From positions 36,890,001 to 36,954,000 of the forward strand of contig OY540810.1 in assembly GCA_961205875.1 (NCBI GenBank): DNA of 64,000 nt, written 5' to 3'. The translations under genes were made by a program, and so were the position numbers. Origin of the DNA: Sialis fuliginosa. Lineage: Eukaryota; Arthropoda; Insecta; Megaloptera; Sialidae. This document shows positions 12,241-23,702 of this stretch, piece by piece. The first letter of the stretch is position 1; each line of letters opens with the position of its first letter. Below the pieces are notes generated by a model. The model worked only from the letters and a program-made list of their open reading frames with translations, ran no database searches and was not told the DNA's origin.

Positions 12241-14087
12241 AGTATAAATGTTTTAAAAAACAATTCCAAAGTACCGGAAATGAATCTGGCCAAAGTTAAA
12301 TTTCAATTGTAATTTAGATTACCTTATATATAATTAAGTTTTAATGTATCTTAATTAAAACTTTATTTGAAGTATTATTCATTATACAACAATAACCCTT
12401 AGGTTAGGAAAGATTATGGATACAGAACAACCAATACTAGTCCGTATACAAAATTGTTACTAAAACTTGATAGCGGCCATCTTTTATCAAATGTCATTTC
12501 CATTAATATATCCCAGGGGTCAGTTAAATCACTGAAATACTTTTAAACGCTAGGTAATGTGTTATGAGTCATATTTACATATATCTTCCTTTGTCTAAAC
12601 AATAACCCTACTATTCTTTCTTCATTGTCCTATCTGCCATAGCCAATTAGTTCCGAAACAAAAAATGGCAGTTAAATAAAATACAATGTAGGGTATTTTA
12701 TTTAAGCTCAGGTGTGATCCAAAAACTTTGTTTTTTGTTTTTGTTTTCTTCCATAACGATCAAAATTGATTAAAAATCACACAAAATGTCGATTTTTGAA
12801 CTTTTTGCTAATATTTTTGACCAGTTTATTCAATTCGTCTCAGTAATTTTTCGCTGTGAATTGCCCAATTTATTCAAAATTATTATTTGAGCTCATTTTT
12901 CTTTCGAAATTCGCTGTGCTTTCCTCATTTTTGTGTTTTCTGTAAAAAAAATATTTTTATGGGGGTCACACAATATTGAGGTTAGGTCATTTGAAATGTG
13001 AAAACAGTGCAATGGTCGGTGCAGAAAATCGAAACACAAGGTAGTAACATGATTATGGGTATTGTAAATATAGAATATACTCACTAATTTTAGGGAAAAA
13101 TAAATTGTCACTATGAGACAATTTGAATTGCCTCTTCGAAATACATGTGAGCGTCCAGTTATCGAGCGAGGAACATATTTTATTACCGGTAAATACAAAC
13201 ACGTTGAATATAGCGATCAGAGGGACCGAGAAATATTCGAAAAAGTCCAAAAAAAGAAAAAATTTCAGATGGTCTTAAACTTTTGCAGGGTAGTATATAT
13301 AAAATCATTTATATAAAAATTTCAATGGTATCCTAAAGTAATATCAACAAACCATAAAAATAAATAATATAAATAAAAAAATCTCAATCTATCACTTTTC
13401 CGAAAAATAACATACCCGGACACGATATCGATCACATGGCATCTTTTTGATGTACAACTCAATTATTTATTAATCCCAAAATCAGTTTTCCAAATACACA
13501 GATGAATGGAGCCGGCAAATACGGGATGTATTGGAATACACACACACACATATAGTACACACACTGACGGAAAACAAATGGCCGGCGCCTTTGGTGTGAT
13601 GACCCCTGACGGCCATTGAATCTCGGTTTTTTTATCAGATTCCGCGTATCGTGTATAGCATACGTAATAGACATTGTTGTTGTTATCGAGCAGAGTGGGC
13701 TTCGGAAATGAATTTGTTTTTAGAGGAAGTAGTTCTGGATCGATTGGTCGGTTGATAGAATTTATAAATATTCGTAAAAATGTTTTTATTTATATTTGAT
13801 TAGTCAGTGCCGTCCAATTCAATTACAATATTTCAGATTATACATAATGCATTATTTTACATACCTGACAATACTTAATTTTAAATACAAACTATGTTTT
13901 CCATGGAACCAAAAGTTGTATTATCGGATCAATGCAAGATTTTTTTTATCCAGCCGTTTTTGCCGAGATACTTTTTATTATGAAAATAAATTTTTTTACC
14001 AACTAAAATACCGAATTTCACCAGTTCATTTCTTATTAATAACGAATGCTTTTATTTAAATCTCCAAATCATTTTTATAAATAACAT
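12241..14087. other. intergenic; small GC-rich frame at 13570-13620
   Basis: Mostly AT-rich. Near 13500-13700 the G+C rises. There ATGGCCGGCGCCTTTGG opens a 13-codon frame in good start context (AAACAAATGG), ending in TGA. It is too short to call a gene and could be a conserved non-coding element or a leader frame. CA-repeats lie at 13539-13552. Confidence 0.25.
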
Positions 14088-14309
14088 GAAGAGGTGAGTT
14101 CTAAAACTCGTTCGTTCCATCGAAATGGCAATGGATTCTTTCATATGGTAATGTCAATTTTGAGCAAAACTTGCTCAGTAATAAAATGATTGAGCAAGTT
14201 TTGCTCAAAACTGACAAGAAAAACTGAAATAATGCCAAAAATTCTTTCAAAATCCACTACCATGTCGATTTTTTTTAAATGGAACAAAAGAGTTTTGGAA
14301 CACCTTCTT
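14088..14309. mobile_element. fold-back MITE with a 25-bp central hairpin
   Basis: The outer arms (GAAGAGGTGAGTTCTAAAACTC... and the inverse of ...GAGTTTTGGAACACCTTCTT) are complementary with several mismatches. The core arms at 14153-14177 and 14191-14215 pair in 24 of 25 positions around a 13-nt loop and contain TTTTGAGCAAAACTTGCTCA. Non-coding. Confidence 0.7.
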
Positions 14310-15005
14310 AACTGAAAAATACGATCCGTCGAAATAGCAATAGTTATTCAAGTTATTGATAAATTAACGCGATATGGAAAATCTATGTTAGATTTTCTAA
14401 AGAATGCGCTCATTTGAAAAAGTAATTAACTATTTTACTCGTATCTTCTGGACAACTTGTATAACCTATTATAACACACAATAACTTTAACTCTTATACA
14501 CGTACTGTACATATAAATAATTATAAAGATAAGCTAAAAACATATTTTATAAATCCGACACTGGCCTACGTAATAGATGATAAATACGGCATTAAAAACT
14601 TCCCAAACCATTGTATTGTGTACTTGTTAGTTTCTTCCAATAAGGATTTTACTTAAGAAACAGTAGGCGTATTAATTTCCAAATGAAACACACTAGTAAT
14701 ATATTATCAACCTAATTATAACACAAAGGGTAAGGAATTTTGCGTCGAGGACATGCCTCGATTGTAGATTATCCTGTTTAATAATGTATGGTTAGTGCAG
14801 GAAAACAACATTTAACTTAATTAGTGAGACAGGGCATTAATTTTTCCAACCCGCTAAAATATCTGTATATTTTTTAACACAATCTTTATAAAAGTGTTAT
14901 TATACCTACTAATGACTCATATTTTATTCTTAAATTAAATGTAGAGAAACGAAAAATCAATAGATTATTACCAACCCAGATTAAGAAGTTAAGACATTTG
15001 AATAT
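14310..15005. other. intergenic, nothing supported
   Basis: AT-rich DNA with no repeat pair or coding frame that I can support. Confidence 0.4.
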
Positions 15006-15481
15006 AAGGTACGGGCACCAGTTTTGGCCGTTTTAGGAGCGAGATATACTGTTTTTTGTAATTCTCATGAACTCATGTTACTGATAAAATAAGTACCTCT
15101 TTATTAAATCAATTTAATTACCAAAGTCCGCAAATATAGTTGGTTTTTTTTTAATTACACCTTTTTAATTTGTTTATTTATTTTTTCTCCAGTAATGGAT
15201 AAAGTAAAACCATTAATGGGGACCCAATGATGGGCACTTGATTACAAAATGATAAGTACTATGACAAAAAAGGATCGTAAAATTTGAAATAATGTAAAAC
15301 AGAATATAATACACTTAAATGTCCACATTTTAACACCAATTGTCATCAAATTAAGCTGTTTTATAGTTAAGTGTCTATAAAATTATGATATAATCAAATA
15401 TCAATAAGTATTTCTAATTTAGTATATTTAATTAAACAAGTGTCCAACACTGGGATATGATCCAAGACTGTCAGTACCTTA
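15006..15481. mobile_element. MITE family A, copy 1
   Basis: Left end AAGGTACGGGCACCAGTTTTGG, right end CCAAGACTGTCAGTACCTT, flanked by TA on both sides. The interior shares blocks with the other copies: AAAACAAGTACCTCTTTATT-like, TTTAATTACC, a GTGTCTATA block and ATCAAATATCAA. The TA flanks and non-coding interior fit a non-autonomous Tc1/mariner-type element. Confidence 0.75.
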
Positions 15482-16217
15482 CATATTTTCTAATATACCT
15501 ATACTTATTTAAATTTTAAAATATTTTAAAATATATTGATTGAAAATAGAAATATAAAAAAATATCGAAATTGATTATGTTCAGGAGTTTGATAAATATA
15601 ATTTTACACGATTTTCTCAGTAACTACTGAACGGATTTTATTCCGGTTTTCACTAATGGATGGGTTCGGTTTCGGTGTATAATTTATGGATATTTCGTGA
15701 AGTCAAAAAAAAACAATTTGTAGTGAACCGTAGGTTGTGGGCATATTGAGAGGGTATGTTGATGGGTATCGGCGGGCCCACTGGCCCCATACACCCCTGG
15801 TGTAAATTATTATTGTTTGATATCGAACATCGATAACACTTATTAATAATAATCCGGTTATCAAATTTCATGTATGTACCACAATGTGTTCTATAGATAT
15901 TAAACACTATTTTTAAGCAAAATTTTTAGAAGACTATAGCTCCTTCACGAAGAATTTCCAGACACAGATCCACATAAAGTTTTTTGCTTAAAATTACATC
16001 CTCGATCTACTGTTGAATTTTTTTTTACACTAATTGTAAATCATCCTGTATATCAAATCCCAATACAACCCACACGTTTCAAATTTGTGGTAATTGAGTT
16101 CGCCTCCAGGATTAAAATAAAAATCGTACAAATTGCGCTCATTATGATTCATAATACGGCATTGAGAACTTTGCAGAATGATAATGGTATTGTTGAAACA
16201 ATTCTTCTAACAGAGTA
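15482..16217. other. intergenic, nothing supported
   Basis: Includes a moderately GC-rich part near 15750-15800 on which an 84-codon minus-strand frame lies. I recognise no protein in it. Confidence 0.3.
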
Positions 16218-16586
16218 ATGCGCTTCGAGCACAAAGTATTTTCTTTTGTAACCGATTCACATTGTGCGAATAGAATTGTAGAACCTCGTACTCTAAAAAA
16301 GAAAATCTTATTGTTTTCAACAGACGGGAGTGGCTTTGCACAGAGTTTTGTTATTTTTCATTTCGCCGAGCACAAAGTTGTGACTTTTATATTACTCCTA
16401 GTGTGTATGGTTGTTTTTTTGCCCATTGTATTGTTACATTTGAAATATGGGTTGACCTGCGACTGGTACAATCGATGTTATGGGTTCTTTAATAGAAAAT
16501 TGAACTATCGTGTTTCGAATGTTGATATTATTTTCTTTAAGGGGATATTCTACTTCTTCAGGTCAATAAAATTGAGAACAAATTAA
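16218..16586 (+). CDS. orphan frame with one predicted membrane segment (doubtful)
   Basis: A 122-codon frame from ATG to TAA. Residues ~54-78 form one strongly hydrophobic segment (TFILLLVCMVVFLPIVLL) followed by a Cys/Trp/Tyr-rich piece (CDWYNRCYGFF). A good acceptor (TTCTTCTAACAG) sits just before the ATG and AATAAA signals follow near 16613, so it could be a terminal exon. The words FEHKVFSF and AEHKVVTF reflect a short direct repeat CGAGCACAAAGT at about 16225 and 16366. I do not recognise the protein and chance is possible in AT-rich DNA. Confidence 0.2.
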   Translation: MRFEHKVFSFVTDSHCANRIVEPRTLKKKILLFSTDGSGFAQSFVIFHFAEHKVVTFILLLVCMVVFLPIVLLHLKYGLTCDWYNRCYGFFNRKLNYRVSNVDIIFFKGIFYFFRSIKLRTN

Positions 16587-17825
16587 ATTAAATGAGAAAT
16601 AGTGAAGAGCATTAAATAAACTATTCTAACACTTAATAAACTATTATAGCAATTGTAAACAATATTGAACAGTATTTTTTTGCGTTTTAGTTTTTTTATT
16701 CATTAAAGAAATAAAATGACATAGAAAAAAATGCTCCTTAAAATGGCTAAATGAGTATTAGGTTTGTGAGATTTGTACTAAATGAGCAATATCATGTATT
16801 TATATAATATTTTATAATGTTCTAATAAAATATAAATTAACTGTCCTTGGTTAAGGCAATCTATTGATTAGTTATGGGTTGGTTAGTTTTTGTTAGGTTA
16901 GGTGAGACTAGGATAGGTTTGATTAGGTTAAGTCTATTCTAACACATCAATATTTGAAACTGTGACGTCGATAAGTTTTTTAATAATTGAGGTACGGGTG
17001 ATAGCTATATGTATATTTGTTAAATATACCTCTTAAATTTCAGATCGATTGGACAAATAGTTTTTGTGTAATCACCTGCGCCAGGTGCAAAAATATCGTT
17101 TTGAGTAAAATGCTTTTAAAGTTGTTATTAATACAAACTTTTGGAAATCAATCCATATCCATATAGAATTCATTCTGCTTCTTTGTAAAATAAAAAAAAA
17201 ACGTTCTGACTTGAAGAAGTAGAATAGCCCTTTAATATGTTTTATTTGGTGTTGCAAGATGAACCCATCATGATTTTTTTATTACATATTCAATTTCATA
17301 ACTCTAATAATAATATTGAAGTCATATCTTTAAACTAATCTGAAAATTAATTTGTAAAATATTTAGAAATAATTGAAATTTTTAAGAAATCGACTCGCAT
17401 AAAATACATAAATATATTGATTATATGTTATTTCATTAACCATTGCATCCTTCTAAATTAACCATAGTATTATTATCATTTCAAAATGCAATTTATCATT
17501 TGGTACAGTTGATAAACTTGATGTGCGCATCTACAATTTCATGGTCAGTTGAACTGCAATGAAACTGAACGCGCGTCGAATGTTTCTGACATTGATTTAA
17601 TTATAAGTTCCTCCTTGCATTCGCTGACGATCCAGACTATTAGAATTCAACCCTTTCCTCATCAGTGAACAGTGAACAACATATTGAATATTTTAGAAAC
17701 CATTGTTATATTATTTAAATGGCTAACGATTTACTATTCATAATAATTTAGTTGCAGATACCGATTGACTTTTCCCTTTGAATTCAGTAATAGTCATTTC
17801 ACTGTTAAACACAATTGAATAGGTA
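16587..17825. other. intergenic, nothing supported
   Basis: AT-rich. Several TTAGGTTAGG-type words near 16890-16940 are common low-complexity insect sequence, not a telomere-like array. Confidence 0.35.
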
Positions 17826-18118
17826 CAGTCGACTCTCGATAATTTGAAACTCAAGGGTCCAGAGAAAATATTCAAATTACCCAGAGTTTAAAATAATAAC
17901 CAAGAGATAGAAAAAATTCAAATAAACAAGAGTTTGACTTAAAGTACGTACATATTCTTCAAATAATAGAGTGGTGGGGAGCAAGATGCCGTTACTACAA
18001 CTTCAAATTACCGAGGGGACAATGATACATGGATTTTTTTCAATTTATCGAGTGTTTTTCAATGGGCTGGAAAAAAACTTCAAATTATTGATAAATTCAA
18101 ATTATCGAGAGTCGACTG
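17826..18118. mobile_element. pogo/Tigger-like MITE, TA target duplication
   Basis: CAGTCGACTCTCGATAATTT (17826) and the inverse AAATTATCGAGAGTCGACTG (ending 18118) are perfect terminal inverted repeats of more than 20 bp, with TA directly outside both ends. The CAGT...ACTG ends and TA duplication are those of pogo/Tigger-type Tc1-mariner elements. At 293 bp it is non-autonomous; the 67-codon frame over its right half is not a gene. Confidence 0.85.
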
Positions 18119-18396
18119 TATATGGTAAAACGCAAAATTTGAAATACCTACCATGCTTAGATGAAAGGCAGTAATATCATATATATTTTTTTTTAATTTT
18201 TGTTTTTGGTACCATTAAATTCTAAAAACTGATGAGAAAAGCAATAAAATATGATTTTCTAACGAGATACAAGCCTTTTAAGTTCACTACCTTTCGTAAT
18301 ATGGTTTCTTATTCAAGGTAAGAAGACAGTAAATACTCTTTTTAAGCATAAATACATGTTAGAGTATATCCAATAAGATTACTAGCATTAGAGACA

Positions 18397-18579
18397 ATCC
18401 AGACTATCGAGCCGGTCTCGCTCCAATCAAATATCAATAAACAATGAATGAAATCATCATAAGTATGGGTCAGGTCTCGGTACAATCTCGCTCCGGTACA
18501 GCATAGTGCAAAGAATATTTTACTGAAGTGTAATCAAACCTGACATGGATTGTACCGAGACCGGCTCGATAGCCTGGAT
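18397..18579. mobile_element. fold-back repeat, 24-bp arms
   Basis: ATCCAGACTATCGAGCCGGT (18397) and the inverse ACCGGCTCGATAGCCTGGAT (ending 18579) pair with one mismatch over 24 bp. A second GGTCTCGGTACAATC word inside pairs with GATTGTACCGAGACC next to the right arm. Probably a ~180 bp MITE. Confidence 0.7.
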
Positions 18580-18899
18580 CAACCCTTAAACTACCTAAAA
18601 ATTATTTGCACAGTTATTGGACCTGGAAGTGTTAAAAGCTTTGATCCCATTTTCCTAATTTTTACATTTTGCTTATTCTCATTTTTTTACCTAGTCAATT
18701 TTTACTACAGAAACACAACTGTCAAAATTTTCAGCTTTCGTCATAATTAAATAAACATTTCGTAGTGATATTGATCAATCCTTGTCAAAACAAAGCTCTA
18801 AAATAAATGACATAAAAATATTCCAACTGCATTCGCACATACTCTGAATTATTCACAACGGCATTGAAAAATAAAATAATAAAACCATATACCCGTTTG

Positions 18900-19076
18900 T
18901 TTCTGAAAGCTTCTGACAACAACACGTTTGAGACTTGGATGCTGCAAAATTCGGTTATGGAACATACATACATGCACGTCCCCGGCGCGTTTAACTCGTT
19001 ACATTCGATTATGTTAGACCCCCAAGGAAAATTGGCACCGTTTTATCGGCAGCCTAACAACCAGTGGCAGTCCTAA
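18900..19076 (+). CDS. orphan coding-like terminal exon (unrecognised)
   Basis: About 50 codons ending in TAA at 19074-19076 have base use quite unlike their surroundings: frequent C/G third positions in the run from ACG TTT GAG ACT TGG to CAG TGG CAG TCC. The peptide includes MEHTYMHVPGAF and LDPQGKLAPFYRQPNNQW. The first in-frame ATG is well inside, so it would have to be an internal start or a 3' exon; TTTCTGAAAG at about 18900-18909 is a weak acceptor. I recognise no family. It may be the last exon of an unseen gene, a gene fragment or an insertion. Confidence 0.25.
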   Translation, partial: FLKASDNNTFETWMLQNSVMEHTYMHVPGAFNSLHSIMLDPQGKLAPFYRQPNNQWQS

Positions 19077-20164
19077 ACCTTGAGTGCATCGTTATATGAC
19101 ATGGTTCCTTGTTGTAAGATATGTCTTATTGTGATTTTTATTAGGGTTCGGCATAAAGTAAATCTTTCAATAATGGCAATCAATAAAATTACAGTATTCG
19201 AAAAATGCTGTATTTTTTAATATTTTTCATATTTTTGTATAGTATTCGCAAGAAAAAGTGCGAATATTACTTGTTTTTGTAATAATAAAAAAAATTATTT
19301 TTTTATCTTTTATATTATTAAATAATTATTTTTAAGAACTTAGGAACAGTCAAATTTATTTTTACTTCCATGTTCTGAAAGAAATGGAAATATTGTAATA
19401 CCGTCGAAAAATCGTGTACGAGATAAGAGCAGATTCTGATTGTACTTCAAAACGTATAGAAAAGTTGATTTCCGCATGGCGGCTGTGCGTGTTTGTATTT
19501 GTAGGTAGAATTTTATTTCGTTCACGATAGTACTGTAAAAATGCACCGATTTGAATTATTTTTGGGGAAATGTTTGTCTCAGTGAGTACTCTAGACCTAT
19601 TGGTTTTGATACTAATCGGATTGGGGTCCTTTGAATTATTTACAAAAAAAAGTTTTTTTATACAATTAAAGCAAATTAAATAATGCAATATTTTTTTAAG
19701 GTGGAAGGGATTATAACCTACGAATCATGCTCCCCGCGACTCCTAAACTAATTACGCTATCAACGGGTTGATAAAATAGCGCAATTCATGTATGGAACTT
19801 ACGATGTAGAGCTAACCGTATGAGTATATATATCTATCTTTATGTCTGCAGACATTTTTTATATTTATCGTGAGCGTCGCGACGTTCACGTAAGCTCTCA
19901 CTAACGTAGTGTGTTAGTGACATAACTAATATAAACGATATCTTTGGGATGTGGCATTAGTATGAGTAAAACTTGTTAAAATCACATGTAATGCGATACG
20001 CTGACAAAACCAGATTTAAATTTTAAACATGTATGGTTAGGTTAGGTTATGTGACATTCTGACATCCCCTCAGGTAACTGTATAATTAAGAATATTATCA
20101 GGTAATTCAATAAATTCATGTATTATAGCACGAATCACAACCCTTTTCATTGTTCTAGTATAAA
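19077..20164. other. intergenic, nothing supported
   Basis: AT-rich. GTGAGCGTCGCGACGTTCACG at about 19870 contains a short CG-rich inverted repeat (GTGA.CGTCGCGACG.TCAC). No gene. Confidence 0.35.
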
Positions 20165-20453
20165 AATAAAGTAACTGTTACTAATAAAACAAGTACCTCT
20201 TTATTAAATAAATTTAATTACCAATGCAAATATACCAAATAAAAATTCGTAAAATTTGATAAATAAATTTTAATAAAAAAACCATTTTGACACCCATTGC
20301 CTGATTTATAAGCTGTTTTACAGTTAAGTGTATAGATTATGATTCAGTAATGACAGTAATCAAATATCAACAAATATTTCTAATTTAGTACATTTAGTTA
20401 AATAAGAGTGCAACACTGGGGTATGATCCAAGACTGGTGCCAGTACCTTAACT
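20165..20453. mobile_element. MITE family A, copy 2 (left end missing)
   Basis: Ends in CCAAGACTGGTGCCAGTACC followed by TTA, as in copies 1 and 4. The interior AAAACAAGTACCTCTTTATT block is present, but the GGTACTGGCACC left end is not. Confidence 0.6.
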
Positions 20454-21989
20454 ACATCATTTTATGATAAAGCTTCGGAATAAAAGCAATATCATATTAT
20501 TATTATTATTATGATGTACAGGGAAGAAGCTACAAAGCAAGTCAAGTTTTGTGTAAAATATAGATATATAATATGTTTCATCGTCAAACAGTTTCATCGT
20601 TTCAACGCTGAAATTATTCAACGATGAGCTATGCAAATCAGTATTTCACACAATGTTCAATAGTTTACATATTGATCGATTCATTGTAGTCATATTCATA
20701 CAGTAATATAATATACTGACGTTAACTAGATCGTTACATATTCATGATGTTACACATATCATATATTGTATAGTTAATATTTTATAATAGTTCATTATAG
20801 TATTCATGTCCATTTTCCACTTACAATTACTTTATTTTCCATCCGAAAAATATAATCTGGATAAACTTAACATAAGTGGTTCTTGAGTTATAAACGCACT
20901 AACAGACAGAGAGACGTTGAGCTTTATTATATATATATGTATATTGTAAAATAATAGTAGTCACGTTAAATATAAATGAAAACAAACATAAAAAGAAACA
21001 ATAATACAATTAACAAGAAAACTGACATATCCACATTATCTACTATTTACAACACAATTTTAAATAATTAATTATTTCTCTCATTAATTTTTAAATCAAT
21101 TTTTTCGTTCCTTAGTAACTATTTGAGTTACTAAGAGATTTGTTATTTTTTCAAACATTTCCGTAGTCACATGAGTATTATTGAGATAACGACATCGTTC
21201 TCAAATTTAAATCTTTATTAATAGGTATATTTCTGAATTTTTATTTTAAAATATCAATATTTTGCATTAGGTATATTTATTGTATTTAATTGTTATTTAT
21301 TATATTTTAGCCTGACGATGATTCTGTGAATCGAAAGCTTGCGTTTACCTCTTCTTAATTAAACTTTGACGTTTAAAAAAACAAGTTTCTTATCATTATG
21401 TACCTATATTGTATATGGATTAGAAAAAACTGTTTTTAAAAATGTTGACAAAAAATTTATTTTAAATTCAAATACGCCACTGTCGCATGAAAACTGTGTC
21501 ACAGTCGCTACTAGCACCATTGAATTATTATTTTAAAACCAGGTCTTTCCCCTATCTCCTTATCTCTGTATTCCAGCTGTTACATGATCAAAATTCAGTG
21601 ATAAATATCTTCATCGTAAAAGTTTTAAAAAGGATCGTGATATTTGTTTTTCGATACTTTTGTCTAAAGAGGTTTTTTTCGGTATTTTTCCGTTTTAAAA
21701 TTTATTCGTTGGTCTTTTAAAAGAAATGATATTTCAAAAGAAAATGCCATTTTTAATTAAGGCAATTGTAATCCTTAATAGCGAAGAAGATAATTTAAGA
21801 ATGGTATAAATAATTTTCCGCTGTGAAAATTAATTTAAGTTTTAATTTAATGTCCACGAAATTAAAAATATAATACAGTTATAATTACAGTTTTAAATAA
21901 TTACGTTTAACGAATTTTAGTTACTTTTTTTAATTTATTGTTTTTTTCTTTATTTTGTTACCCAATAATTTTGGATAATAAAACTATAT
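20454..21989. other. intergenic; repeat E copy at 21228-21372
   Basis: The repeat at 21228-21372 matches 6485-6630, including TTTTAGCCTGACGATG and GAAAGCTTGC. An RTE/SINE-like tail may lie at 20850-20920 (AGTGGTTCTTGAGTTATAAAC). The rest shows nothing. Confidence 0.35.
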
Positions 21990-22004
21990 ATATTAGTATA
22001 ATAA

Positions 22005-22213
22005 ATTATACTAATAATTAGTTTAAATGTCCACCATTTTGACACCTACTGGCCGATTGTCATCAAATCACGCTATAAGACAGTTAAATGTATATAAATT
22101 AATATTCAGAAATGGTAGTAACCAAATATCAACAAATATTTCTAATTCATTACATTTAATCAAAAAATAACCATTACTGAGGTCATATCCAAGACTGGCA
22201 CCAGCCAGTACCT
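22005..22213. mobile_element. MITE family A, copy 3 (right end only)
   Basis: Shares ATGTCCACCATTTTGACACC, AATATCAACAAATATTTCTA and the terminal CCAAGACTGGCACCAG...AGTACCTTA with the other copies. The left end is absent. Confidence 0.6.
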
Positions 22214-23051
22214 TATTTACTTATTTTATCAGTTTAATTTAAATTTAAAAGTTTATTATTGTACATCACTTCTAATCATTTCGAGTTCATTTAAAAAAAA
22301 ATTTTAATCTACAAAATTCAATGGTTCTGAAAGCGTTTTCATCGTATTTATATATGCCTTTTAACGCCCCACCCCCCTAAATGTCAACAACCAGGACATT
22401 ATCAAAAATTTAACATCTGTCCTCTTATCCTCAGAATATCCCAGTCCAGCAATAACATTTCTTAAGTTCGCGCTAGAAACACAGTATTCACATATGTTAG
22501 AGCATGCATTACGTAACGTTTAACACTAATCCTTACACCGCCCCCCCCCCCTCCCCGCCCCCCCACTTCCGTGTAAGGACGTGTGCGTGTTTCTCAACTG
22601 TATTTTACAGGTCCAATAAAATGTCCCAAGGTGGCGCTTTGCCCGTGCTCACTATCTTTCTGGGTCACCAATAAAAGGAGAAAGGAATATTATTGAGTGG
22701 GGTTTGCACGATGGTTGTTCTGTTTTTAGAAACGTCGTTGTGCGGCCCGGAGTAATTGAAATGTTTAATTCTGTTAATGAAGAGGGATGTGTTTTTTATT
22801 GATCATTGTTGTGTGTATTTGTGTGGTTGTTGTGTAGGTGATATAATATCTGAGAAATTGATAGAGTTGAGGTTTGTTTATTGGTGTGATTTGATTCATT
22901 TGTTGATTCGAGGAAATTAAACGCGTGAGATTTTTTCTCTTTCTTTTCTTCTCTCTTCTTATTGATTTTCTATAAAATCTATTTATAGTGATTTCTCTAT
23001 AATGGTTCCGTAGAAAACTAGGAACTATTGTAGTTTCAGTACTGTCATATA
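22214..23051. other. intergenic; GC-richer patch and C-tract 22510-22760
   Basis: Long C tracts lie at 22541-22564, bracketed by TCCTTACAC and GTGTAAGGA. They are followed by an acceptor-like TGTATTTTACAG (22609) and a 17-codon frame starting ATGTCCCAAGGTGGCGC. This could be an untranslated exon or regulatory block; no gene can be named. Confidence 0.25.
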
Positions 23052-23702
23052 CATGGGCGTACCCAGGGGAGTAGGGGCAAATTTTTTTTTAGAAACTGAT
23101 TTGGTCGGCGCGTTTTGCCTAAGACCACTTGGAAGGGGGGGGGGGGGATTGAACAAATGGGTAGTACTACTAAGAGAAAAAAATGTTATCTACTGCCCTT
23201 ATAAATGGGTATTATTGTAATTTTTCCTTTTTTTCTTAAATATTAGATTGTTTCTGTGCTTCGTGATTGCAACTTGGTATTTTTAGTAGGTACGTGAAAT
23301 TGCGTAATTTTGTCAACATTTTCGATGTGTTACCTAGACATATCGAGAAATTGTAAAGAGGTTATGAAAAATATTTATCATTTCCATTGTTTATTTGACA
23401 GGTGTGCGAAAAGTAACAACAAAAAATATTCACTTTTTTAATTCTTTTTGAATTTTTTTTAATCATAAATTTTGTACTTATCTTGTATCTTATAAAAGAC
23501 AAAATCATTCGATTTTTTCCTATTTTAAGTAAAAAATCGATCTAATTTGACTGCTCTATAAGATAAAATAAATTTAAAAAAACAAATGTACATCGTTTTC
23601 TGTAGAAATATCCTTGTTTAGCCAACATACTGATTTACTTGTTAATTTTTGAGCACAAGCTTGGGGGGGGGGGGTAAGCGCCCGTCCCTGGGTACGCCCA
23701 TG
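23052..23702. mobile_element. hAT-like MITE family B, copy 1
   Basis: Ends CATGGGCGTACCCAGGG and CCCTGGGTACGCCCATG are perfect inverse repeats. Both inner borders carry long G or C tracts. The right interior (TACTGATTTACTTGTTA... GAGCACAAGCTTG) is related, in inverse sense, to the element at 37443-38357. No clean 8-bp duplication is visible at this copy. It interrupts a GGTTCCGTAGAAAAC...GTCGTCTGTCTG repeat. Confidence 0.75.

Noticed and set aside
15653-15907. 84-codon minus-strand frame with GCMGPVGPPIP
   Set aside because: The collagen-like run is a single short GC-rich patch; no repeats of Gly-X-Y follow.
16880-16945. TTAGGTTAGG-like words as a telomeric repeat
   Set aside because: Too few and irregular; GGTTAGGTTA words are scattered through many insect genomes.
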